Below are positions 1 through 5,703 of a DNA stretch of 8,260 nt, in pieces. The number at the start of each line of letters is the position of its first letter. Position 1 is the stretch's first letter. This DNA is from Nitrososphaerales archaeon TH526 (GTDB taxonomy: Archaea > Thermoproteota > Nitrososphaeria > Nitrososphaerales > Nitrososphaeraceae). The stretch covers positions 1 to 8,260 of the forward strand of contig JAATVR010000387.1 of assembly GCA_014523665.1 (NCBI GenBank), in the 5' to 3' direction. Below the pieces are notes generated by a model. That model saw nothing but the letters and a program-made list of their open reading frames with translations, was not told the DNA's origin and searched no databases. The translations under genes and the position numbers were made by a program.

Positions 1-42
1 GAGGCATTGCTCTGTGGCCATCTTATTCATCTTACCTGAAAC

Positions 43-50
43 TCTATATA
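43..50 (+). promoter_or_regulatory. TATA box of the 78-668 gene
   Basis: The string tctatata is centred about 31 bp before the ATG at 78 and about 58 bp before the second ATG at 105. In archaea transcription starts about 25-27 bp after the TATA centre, so the RNA would begin near 72-75. That gives either a nearly leaderless message from the first ATG or a leader of about 30 bases to the second. Assignment is by motif and spacing only. Confidence 0.5.
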
Positions 51-77
51 CCACAATTTAGGATATTCCGTCTAATC

Positions 78-668
78 ATGCATAACGGAAAAGAAAATAA
101 AGAGATGAATCTAAAAAAAGGATTTCTTGGAATAACACCAGTGCTGTTTGTTATTATTGTAACTAGCTTGGTCGCAATCAATACAAGTGTAAAACAGGAC
201 AGCTTTGCGCAAGAGCATTCGATGGATAACCTGACTTCAAGTAATGTGAGCATACCTGTTTCAACAGGATTTATAGATGGAAAAATAGCGTACTTTATAG
301 CGACCGATGCTTCGACACAAGAAGTTGCTTCTTCAGTCTCCAACACCACGGGATTTAAGGTAAATTACGCACCTAGTTTGGCTAACACTTCTGAATCGGC
401 CAGGCAGCAAGGATTCGTCTTCCTTAATGGCTTTTCGGGAGAAGAAGGAGGACCTCTGGGTTCACAGTTGTCAGTTGCAACAGCAGTTCCAGGCGATCCT
501 GATTATAGCCCCCTCTTTGACATTAACTATGTGCATTGGAATACGAATAATACCAGTGATATCAGAATCTTAAAATCAGCAGATGAAATATTTGATGCGC
601 AACAGAACGGGGAATTGACAATAACAAAATCAAATGTTGTTATCAACAGTCCCGCAATCGTCAAATAA
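78..668 (+). CDS. Secreted protein of unknown function (DUF7482-like)
   Basis: The 196-residue protein begins with a signal peptide: a basic stretch (residues 10-14, MNLKK), a hydrophobic core (about 16-38) and a likely cleavage after the SFAQ end (42-45), a form common in Nitrososphaeria exported proteins. The mature part (about 150 residues, no further membrane helix, no cysteine) has a compact conserved-looking core: GFIDGKIAYFIATDAS near 64-79, VNYAPSLAN near 95-103, GFVFLNGFSGEEGGPLGSQ near 112-130 and VPGDPDYSPLF near 137-147, followed by VHW. This pattern recalls a secreted archaeal family that I believe is labelled DUF7482; its function is unknown to me. Two starts are possible: ATG 78 fits the TATA box best, while ATG 105 (residue 10) gives a more ordinary signal peptide. 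Neither has a clear ribosome site. The frame is open to the left edge of the window, but signal peptide and promoter argue for an internal start. It stands alone, with a possible T-run terminator after it. Confidence 0.8.
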   Translation: MHNGKENKEMNLKKGFLGITPVLFVIIVTSLVAINTSVKQDSFAQEHSMDNLTSSNVSIPVSTGFIDGKIAYFIATDASTQEVASSVSNTTGFKVNYAPSLANTSESARQQGFVFLNGFSGEEGGPLGSQLSVATAVPGDPDYSPLFDINYVHWNTNNTSDIRILKSADEIFDAQQNGELTITKSNVVINSPAIVK

Positions 669-704
669 TAGTTAGAGTGGTACCATAGGTTTATGAGAGA
701 GAGA

Positions 705-711
705 TTTTTTT
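705..711 (+). terminator. T-tract, possible archaeal terminator
   Basis: Seven consecutive T residues lie 36 bp after the stop codon of the secreted-protein gene. Archaeal RNA polymerase terminates on U-tracts without needing a hairpin. No hairpin precedes this one, so the call rests on position and base run only. Confidence 0.3.
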
Positions 712-735
712 GAATCAAAGCTTGGGCACAGAATA

Positions 736-753
736 CCTAGATCCTAATCTAGG
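736..753. repeat. Perfect inverted repeat, 7-bp arms, 4-base loop
   Basis: CCTAGAT at 736-742 is the exact reverse complement of ATCTAGG at 747-753, separated by CCTA. A second pairing overlaps it: ATCCTA (741-746) with TAGGAT (750-755). The site lies 68 bp after the stop of the secreted-protein gene and just past the T-tract. It could be a transcription-end hairpin or an operator for a dimeric regulator. No gene in the window obviously depends on it. Confidence 0.5.
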
Positions 754-755
754 AT

Positions 756-1067
756 TACCAATAATTTGTAATTAATTCTCCGTCATTTGGCTAATTTGTG
801 GAGCAATCATTATGAATGTATCACGGCAAAAAAAAGAAGAGATTAAAAGGCTATTTACTCGTTAGTAGTTAGATTTTGTGTGCCGACATTTGGATGCTAG
901 AAAATATTATCTACAGTCAGCAATGAGTAAGTGTAACAACCACAAACTGCTCAATTTTCTAATAGAGTATCAAACAAACCCTTCTGGATATGGACGCTGA
1001 AAAAAACAAAACATAGATTTGCAAGCAAGCAAACCAAAAATTGGTTGTTGGCAGAGTAGGAAAGACT
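756..1067. other. Intergenic stretch without a recognisable gene
   Basis: About 310 bases between the inverted repeat and the next promoter. The only coding-like signal is one frame from the ATG at 812: 17 residues starting MNVSRQKKEEIKRLFTR, two adjacent TAG stops at 863-868, then 43 further open residues. The first part is faintly like the start of DNA-binding proteins, but this is too short to name. No RNA gene is seen. Confidence 0.4.
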
Positions 1068-1077
1068 TATAATAAAA
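1068..1077 (+). promoter_or_regulatory. TATA box of the SnoaL-like gene
   Basis: ttataataaa is centred about 28 bp before the ATG at 1101, the textbook distance for an archaeal promoter driving a leaderless message. It decides the start: an alternative in-frame TTG at 1041 lies upstream of this promoter and would not be transcribed from it. Confidence 0.65.
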
Positions 1078-1100
1078 GGCAACAACCTTCTACTTTAATA

Positions 1101-1523
1101 ATGTCTTCATCAACTAAGCCTTTAAGAGAAGTTGTGCGACAATTGGCCGAAACGTTTAACGATCCGAAGATTAGGGAATTATCTTACTTTGATTTTTATG
1201 ATGATTCCTTGACTATTTATGGTTTCCCTCCAAACCTTTCAGCCAACAAGGAAGGTTTTAAACAGTTCATTTACCTCCTTTGGAAAGGATTTCCTGATAT
1301 AAGAATCATATTTGAGGATTTTATTATTGAAGGAAAAAAGGTTGCGGGTAGATATTATCTCACTGGCACACACAAAGGTGAATTTATGGATCTTCAGCCA
1401 ACCAATAAGCAATTCAAAGTCAATGGCATGACAGTCTTTTCTTTTCGTGATGCAAAAGTTGTAGAGCGTTGGAACTTGGTAGATATGATGTCACTAAAGG
1501 AACAGTTAGGTCCTCAATCTTGA
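1101..1523 (+). CDS. SnoaL-like / ester-cyclase-family protein
   Basis: The 140-residue protein matches the SnoaL-like polyketide cyclase/ester cyclase family (NTF2-like cone-shaped alpha+beta fold) over its whole length. Visible signatures in order are a helical start with DFYDDSLTIYGFPPN (31-45), EGFKQFIYLLWKGFPDIRI (51-69), the central strands EDFIIEGKKVAGRYYLTGTHKGEF (72-95), PTNKQFKVNGMTVFSF (100-115), and the family's closing pattern VVERWNLVDMMSLKEQLG (120-137). The GTH/GEF and WNLVDxxxLxxQLG motifs are the strongest evidence. Members range from aldol-type cyclases to proteins with no known substrate, and the sequence does not reveal a substrate here. The start is ATG 1101, set by a TATA box 28 bp upstream; the frame extends to a TTG at 1041, but that extension (20 residues) is basic and family-atypical. 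No operon partner is present: flanking genes are over 400 bp away. Confidence 0.85.
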   Translation: MSSSTKPLREVVRQLAETFNDPKIRELSYFDFYDDSLTIYGFPPNLSANKEGFKQFIYLLWKGFPDIRIIFEDFIIEGKKVAGRYYLTGTHKGEFMDLQPTNKQFKVNGMTVFSFRDAKVVERWNLVDMMSLKEQLGPQS

Positions 1524-1692
1524 TCTGGAAACTGTTAAGCTGGTAAGACAAATTTAAATTTAATTCAGAAATAGTCTGTGTTACCATCTATGGGAATAGG
1601 ATAAGAAAGCCGTTATTTGAGTTGGATATACGGTCTGTTCAGTATTTCTCAATCCTGGCTGTGACAACTTCCACACTCTTATTCTTTATTAC

Positions 1693-2182
1693 AGGATTGC
1701 ATTAGAACCGCAGTAATGCTTATCGCCAATTGAAGTATCGCTTTTGATCGCGTAGGTTAGTATCATATACATATATTGAAGGGGCCATATTTGAAGATTG
1801 CTAAGCAGCTTGAAGACTATGTTTGAAGATCCAACTTACTCATCACAGTTGTCAAGAGCCCTCTTTGACTGGGTTGATGACGTTTTTGCACATAAACCTG
1901 AGTAGTGATTGCACATTTTTCCAAAGAATATATGTTAATGAAGCTGCAAGTGTTTTGTTCCATCGAAGCTCAGTCATCCTAGTTTCCACTTCATTATTGC
2001 GATTGAATAAGAAGATTCATTTCCAGGACAACCGAAGAAAGTTTTTGATACTCTAAGCTGTCCAAAAGTATTCGTAACCTTCACTCAAGAAAAAGGTGTA
2101 GAGGAACACTGTTAATGCGGAGCTCCATTTTTGTCAGATCAGAGGGTATTTATTTGATTGGTTTGACCATATTCTTCATTGA
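1693..2182 (+). pseudogene. Decayed alpha/beta-hydrolase (acylpeptidase-like) gene
   Basis: No single frame is open, but stitching frames gives the C-terminal half of an alpha/beta hydrolase of the FrsA/dipeptidyl-aminopeptidase-like type, whose members share a serine-nucleophile GxSxGGYLAPRAxAFDxRI segment, an ExDxFFPGQ acid segment and a GAxxHC histidine segment followed by QRxFDWLDxxL. Pieces seen, in order: IAL then CLSPIEVS (1696-1740); AFDRV (1740-1754, second frame); YIEGAIFED (1772-1798, third frame); FEDPTYSSQLSRALFDWVDD (1822-1881); EDSFPGQPKKVFDTL (2011-2055); CPKVFVTFTQEKGVEEHC (2059-2112), a stop, then CGAPFLSDQRVF (2116-2151); and after a one-base shift FDWFDHIL (2153-2176) with TGA at 2180-2182. 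The acid and histidine regions survive; the nucleophile Ser motif is destroyed. At least four frame changes and several stops prove inactivity. The N-terminal half is missing or unrecognisable in 1524-1692. Family identification is from memory of the motifs, with high confidence for the C-terminal 60 residues and lower further left. Confidence 0.75.
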
Positions 2183-2295
2183 ATATGTATTTGCCAAATC
2201 TGTATCTCTAATCAAATCCTTCTAATAACAATTATAGTACTGCGTAGTGCATTACATCGAACAATCCTAACCTTTTTGCAATGAATACTTTGAAA

Positions 2296-2304
2296 ATTTA
2301 AATA
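2296..2304 (+). promoter_or_regulatory. TATA box of the 2327-2641 gene
   Basis: atttaaata, preceded by the purine-rich tgaaa that could serve as a TFB recognition element, is centred 27 bp before the ATG at 2327. This predicts a leaderless transcript and agrees with the lack of a ribosome site in front of that ATG. Confidence 0.6.
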
Positions 2305-2326
2305 TGAACATTTTTACTTGTGAAAT

Positions 2327-2641
2327 ATGAGATTCCTAATACGTGCAAAGATTCCCACAGAGGCGGGAAATAAAATGGTACAAGACCCAAACTTCTTGAG
2401 AAAACTTGAAGAGTATATAAACAAAGTCAAAGCTGAAGCAACATATTTCTTTGAAGCGGATGGCAACAGGGTGGCTGCTTTTATTGTTGATATACAAAGT
2501 GCAGACCAGATACCGGTCTTGGCTGAACCGCTGTTTAGTGGAATGGATGCTAAGGTAGAGTTGCACCCGGTAATGAGTCTTGATGACCTAAAGAAAGGAA
2601 TACCCCAAGCCGTAGTTGAAGCAAATTCCTACCGTTACTAA
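2327..2641 (+). CDS. Small conserved protein, DUF3303-like
   Basis: The 104-residue protein has no signal peptide or membrane segment and looks cytoplasmic. Its pattern fits a family found in bacteria and archaea that is often labelled DUF3303 or, without experimental support, 'panthothenate synthetase': a first strand MRFLIRAKIP (1-10), EAGNKMVQDPNF (12-23), a helix with VKAEATYFFEADGNRVAAF (34-52), IQSADQIPVLAEPLFSGMDA (56-75) and VELHPVMSLDDLKK (77-90). The alternating strands and helices suggest a ferredoxin-like dimeric alpha+beta barrel, as in YCII- or EthD-like proteins; that fold is inference. The biochemical role is unknown, and the label naming pantothenate biosynthesis should not be trusted. 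The start ATG 2327 is supported by the TATA box 27 bp upstream. The next + strand reading frame starts 73 bp downstream with no promoter of its own, so it may once have been co-transcribed. Confidence 0.8.
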   Translation: MRFLIRAKIPTEAGNKMVQDPNFLRKLEEYINKVKAEATYFFEADGNRVAAFIVDIQSADQIPVLAEPLFSGMDAKVELHPVMSLDDLKKGIPQAVVEANSYRY

Positions 2642-2714
2642 ATTTGCTTTATTTGTTACTGGTTGAAGGATAGCAAGTCATGAGAGTGAAAGCGAACTGG
2701 TAAATAACATAAGC

Positions 2715-2927
2715 ATGGTGAGAAAATTAGAACTACAGGTACCAATATCGGTAGATGGCTGCATTGCTCGACCCAACGGTGAAATGGACTGGTTGGTTTG
2801 GAACTGGGACGACAAACTCACAAAATATGTAGACAAACTAAGAGCTTACATGTTGTTCTCTAATTGTGTAGCTTCTTTGTCATTTGGATTTGTAACTTAC
2901 CTAAACAAGATATGTCCGCTTTACTAA
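2715..2927 (+). pseudogene. Truncated dihydrofolate-reductase/RibD-like protein
   Basis: The first 42 residues are clearly the N-terminus of the DHFR-like 'RibD C-terminal domain' family (usually about 170-200 residues, NADPH-binding reductase fold): MVRKLELQVPISVDG, then CIARPNGEMDW and VWNWDDKLTKYVDKL. The usual next segment, a strand with an LLGR motif and a following helix ending in a Y-W pattern, is only faintly echoed by MLFSN and SFGFVTYLNK (residues 46-62). The frame then stops at 70 residues. The remaining two thirds, including the rest of the cofactor-binding fold, is absent; the stop lies 4 bp inside the end of the converging methyltransferase gene. I therefore read it as a remnant cut at or near that junction. 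It lacks a TATA box at the right distance and a clear ribosome site. A real 70-residue protein cannot be excluded but would not be a working reductase. Confidence 0.7.
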
Positions 2928-3865
2928 TTTTTCTGCAAATAATATACTGCATTACATCCTGGAAGATAGAACGGAATATTTTCCTCAATAACTGATAGCA
3001 TTTTAAACAGATTCTTTAAAAGTGTGCTGGGCCGGTTAGTATCTAGAATTGGACTGGGAATAAGGTTAGTTATGGAGTGAATCGTCCACCGCTTTATAAT
3101 TCTGAGATTTAAACTAGAAAATTCTTTCTTCAGATTGTTATTAGTAAAAAGCTTTATTCTAATGTCTATTGGATTTTCCCGCTCACCATATGGGTAATCA
3201 ATTGAGAGATTTTGTCGAAGTGATAAGAATGGCTGGTAAGCATCTTTAAATGATGACCAGTATCCTAACCTATTTTTCAGCAAGACATCGCAAAGTGTCC
3301 AAAATCGGTCCATATTCCATTTTGATTCAACGTCGATGAAAAGTGTGCCACCTGGTCTTAAAACCCTTGTTAATTCTTTCAATGCCAAATGATTATCCTC
3401 AACTAGACTGATTACGCTGCCACAGCAATTGATATGGGAAAAATATTCATTCGAAAATGGTAAATGAAAGAGATCTGAAATTAAAAAGCTAGGAGTGGAA
3501 TTTTTCTTGCGAACCAAATTTTGAGTTATTAGAGAATTTATTCGACTATTGTATCTAATAACAAAGTCAAAACATTCAGGAAACAGAATTAGGCTATTGC
3601 TGTTTAAATGCTTTTTACATTTGTTCATAGCTTGCCTTATCATCAGATCTGAAATGTCTATCCCAACTACGGATGATCCGCAATGTGCGTACAAGAAGGA
3701 TTGGAATCCTGTTCCGCAACCAATATCCAAGACCTTTTGCTGAGTATGGGCATTCATCGTATATTTAGTTATCAAAAAATGTAAACGGGAAAATAACCAG
3801 GAGTAAAATAAGTCGATTACATTATCGTAATCAATTAAACCCTCATTGAATACGTTATTTTGCAA
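2924..3865 (-). CDS. Class I SAM-dependent methyltransferase
   Basis: This 313-residue protein carries the Rossmann-type methyltransferase core. Motif I is VLDIGCGTG (45-53), the acidic residue ending strand 2 is D70 in VVGID, the motif around ISDLFHLPF (129-137) holds the acidic adenine-side residue, motif IV is CCGSVISLVE (148-156), and post-motif is ELTRVLRPGGTLFIDVE (164-180). An insertion of about 35 residues (90-125) separates motifs II and III, and the C-terminal third (185-313) is family-specific, with IHSITNLIPS (262-271) and PFYLPGCNAVYYL (298-310). The substrate cannot be read from the sequence; a small molecule or lipid is as likely as anything else. The called start is a TTG at 3865; an upstream in-frame TGA at 3872-3874 limits the frame, and GTGA six bases before the TTG matches the archaeal anti-SD. 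The next Met, residue 37, would remove a helix in front of motif I. It lies 60 bp behind the membrane-protein gene on the same strand and converges with the truncated reductase fragment. Confidence 0.85.
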   Translation of the reverse strand: MQNNVFNEGLIDYDNVIDLFYSWLFSRLHFLITKYTMNAHTQQKVLDIGCGTGFQSFLYAHCGSSVVGIDISDLMIRQAMNKCKKHLNSNSLILFPECFDFVIRYNSRINSLITQNLVRKKNSTPSFLISDLFHLPFSNEYFSHINCCGSVISLVEDNHLALKELTRVLRPGGTLFIDVESKWNMDRFWTLCDVLLKNRLGYWSSFKDAYQPFLSLRQNLSIDYPYGERENPIDIRIKLFTNNNLKKEFSSLNLRIIKRWTIHSITNLIPSPILDTNRPSTLLKNLFKMLSVIEENIPFYLPGCNAVYYLQKN

Positions 3866-3906
3866 ATACAGTCACTTTGCGACTATTATGTTGAAGTTGA
3901 TGCATT

Positions 3907-3924
3907 CTATTATATCTATTATAT
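3907..3924 (-). promoter_or_regulatory. Tandem TATA-like boxes before the methyltransferase gene
   Basis: On the - strand ATATAATAG occurs twice in direct succession (3915-3907 and 3924-3916). The copy nearer the gene predicts transcription starting around 3884-3886, about 20 bases before the TTG start at 3865, leaving room for the GTGA ribosome site. The second copy ends one base before the stop codon of the upstream gene. The two boxes suggest the methyltransferase has its own promoter even though it closely follows the membrane-protein gene. Confidence 0.5.
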
Positions 3925-3925
3925 C

Positions 3926-5332
3926 TCATTGATTAGGTATTTTCTCATGCAATAAAGGCAACATCCAGCAATTTTCAAATAGGGCTATATGAGACCGCAC
4001 TTGTGCTTCTCTCTCAGAGTACAATAGCAGCTCCTTTCCACCATTTGATAAATTTCTGTCTTCTCTAAATTCCAGATCTAATATAGCATTTGAATCAATA
4101 ACAAATATCGCAGAATCTTCGCTTAAAGGCCTGTAAAGGCGCCGGAAGCTGACTTTAGAATGCTTTTCCAATTCAAAAGTTAAGTCTCGCAATGCGTCTG
4201 ATCCAGGGATAAGTATTCTAACATCGATGTTAAGTTCAGAGAATATTTTTATGAATTTATAGATTTCAGTTCTTATTTTAAGAAACATTTCTTCAGTAGA
4301 AATCAAAAATAATATATCTTCACGTGCCCTTTTTAGGGCGTTCTCTATTTTATGATTGATTATCTCCTGATTGGTAAACTGTTCTATGAATCCCTTTTCG
4401 CTTTCAGACACTGAAACAATAGGTTCATAGCTATTAGCCGTCTCGTTCCATAGTTTTTCGAGATATGGATACTGGCTATTTAATGCGTTTTGAACATTAT
4501 TATTTATCTTTACTGAAATTCTATTATACCACAAAAGGCCTGCTATAAGCACTAGATAAGAAATGGTATATACCAATGGCCAAATCCACTCCTGCTTCAC
4601 AAACGTAGTTTTATCCACCAACATCTCGTGATATACAAACCCGATATCACCCAACATATTTATGATTACAAATAGGGATAGCAAGATTCTATGCAGTAAT
4701 AGAATATCTCTCCGACTTAAACTCCACAGTATTACGGTCGTTGGAACTAGCAAAATTCCATTACCTACAAGATACAAATTGCTAACGATTGTTGTCGTTA
4801 AATCAAACCCTTCCTCATTGCCATTTTGGAGTGAGAAATATATTAGAAGTCCTATTAGGATACTAGTCGAAATTACTGATACAAACAAAGAACGTAGTCT
4901 AATGATTCTGGCTTGCTTCCAGACCCGAAATGAATGATAGTAGTGGTAGCTTAAGAATGCATAGCCTAACAACCAAAAAAAATCTGCGATTGAAGGATAT
5001 GGCGTGTCAATTCCTAGTGCAAGTTCAAAGTATGTCCAAATCGATTCTGCGCATGCCCATAGTGCCATAGCAATAACAAGAGATAGATAATATTTACCCT
5101 CTTTAGTTCTGAATCCTAACCTTAGGACTGTAACTAGTGATATCGCTACACTTGAAAATAGGGCGACCAAAAATGTTGTTTCGATAAATACTGATGATTT
5201 ATCTGGAGTCAACTTGGCAAAAAACAGATACAGAATGATCGATATCAATATGGCGATAGACAATGTTGTGATGAGTGTTATCCCAGATTTCTTCACATCT
5301 ATCGTAGATATTCTATTGACAGCAAACAACAT
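3926..5332 (-). CDS. Eight-helix membrane protein with cytoplasmic sensor-like domain
   Basis: The 468-residue protein has a membrane half and a soluble half. Hydrophobic segments are at about 17-39, 50-72, 82-105, 113-134, 147-168, 180-203, 212-234 and 249-269. Helix four begins with PYPSIADFFWLLGY (111-124), a motif I know from multi-helix sensor modules placed in front of histidine kinases or GGDEF domains. After a linker (270-310), the soluble part (about 311-460) has alternating helices and strands: a helix FIEQFTNQEIINHKIENALK (315-334), strands DILFLIS (339-345) and VRILIPG (371-377), SEDSAIFVIDSNAIL (404-418), and a closing ELLLYSEREAQVRSHIALFENCW (434-456). This resembles the PLD-like sensor domain of thaumarchaeal kinases and TrmB-type regulators, but shows no HKD motif, so phospholipase activity is unlikely. 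No kinase, cyclase or DNA-binding domain follows. Start ATG 5332 has AGGTGAT directly in front and a TATA box about 23 bp upstream. Role inferred: membrane signal perception, partner unknown; possibly co-transcribed with the methyltransferase. Confidence 0.75.
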   Translation of the reverse strand: MLFAVNRISTIDVKKSGITLITTLSIAILISIILYLFFAKLTPDKSSVFIETTFLVALFSSVAISLVTVLRLGFRTKEGKYYLSLVIAMALWACAESIWTYFELALGIDTPYPSIADFFWLLGYAFLSYHYYHSFRVWKQARIIRLRSLFVSVISTSILIGLLIYFSLQNGNEEGFDLTTTIVSNLYLVGNGILLVPTTVILWSLSRRDILLLHRILLSLFVIINMLGDIGFVYHEMLVDKTTFVKQEWIWPLVYTISYLVLIAGLLWYNRISVKINNNVQNALNSQYPYLEKLWNETANSYEPIVSVSESEKGFIEQFTNQEIINHKIENALKRAREDILFLISTEEMFLKIRTEIYKFIKIFSELNIDVRILIPGSDALRDLTFELEKHSKVSFRRLYRPLSEDSAIFVIDSNAILDLEFREDRNLSNGGKELLLYSEREAQVRSHIALFENCWMLPLLHEKIPNQ

Positions 5333-5350
5333 ATCACCTACTTTAGGGGT

Positions 5351-5359
5351 ATATTTATA
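5351..5359 (-). promoter_or_regulatory. TATA box of the membrane-protein gene
   Basis: TATAAATAT on the - strand is centred about 23 bp before the ATG at 5332, predicting transcription starting at or within a few bases of the start codon. The AGGTGAT that touches the ATG (5339-5333) would then be at the very 5' end of the RNA or outside it, so the two signals compete as explanations of how this gene is translated. Confidence 0.55.
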
Positions 5360-5703
5360 CAGATGTCTAGAATTAGTTTGGTGGGACTATTCAGATTAAA
5401 ATTAGTAGCTAGAACTGGACTTTTTCTAACTGTCGATATCCTTCGATTAGCTTTTGACAAAAAAATGAAGACTACTATGGACTCGCTTAAAATCAAGAGA
5501 AGATTTTGTATTTAAATGCTTGAAGAAGCGTACGGTGGTTACAAGAATAATGAGCAATGCGGTAACAGTATGAACACATGATTGGACAATAGGTAATGGC
5601 ACAACTACATTACAATACCGTGATGGTTCTAACTTCCGAAATATTTCAGCCTTTTTTAATTACCTCCTTATCCAATATTTATTTCAGATCTCATTTCTAG
5701 TAG
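5360..5703. other. Intergenic stretch with an orphan ribosome-binding site
   Basis: About 340 bases between two - strand genes. On the - strand AAGGAGGT (5669-5662) is a full-strength Shine-Dalgarno match, but no ATG, GTG or TTG follows at usable distance; an ATT stands where a start would be, and a TGA comes three codons later. On the + strand only two short frames of 16 and 21 codons are present (from 5465 and 5516), neither recognisable. A T7 tract on the - strand (5466-5460) could end transcription from the upstream gene. No RNA gene is seen. Confidence 0.4.

Noticed and set aside
1..77. Open frame leading from the left edge into the first gene
   Set aside because: A TATA box lies in this stretch and a signal peptide begins after 78, so an upstream start is unlikely.
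812..994. Frame MNVSRQKKEEIKRLFTR, two stops, then 43 open codons
   Set aside because: It could be a DNA-binding protein remnant, but the fragments are too short and lack any motif strong enough to name a family.
1823..2056. 77-codon + strand ORF
   Set aside because: It runs out of frame across the hydrolase remnant; the recognisable motifs lie in other frames and its product looks like nothing known.
2246..2960. The 11-mer tgcattacatc occurs near 2247 and near 2948
   Set aside because: An 11-base match is expected several times by chance in a window of this length, and the flanks do not extend it.
3549..3743. 64-codon + strand ORF inside the methyltransferase gene
   Set aside because: Antisense shadow of a clear methyltransferase with motif I and post-motif in the other strand.
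4662..4937. 91-codon + strand ORF inside the membrane-protein gene
   Set aside because: Antisense shadow of transmembrane helices; no independent evidence.
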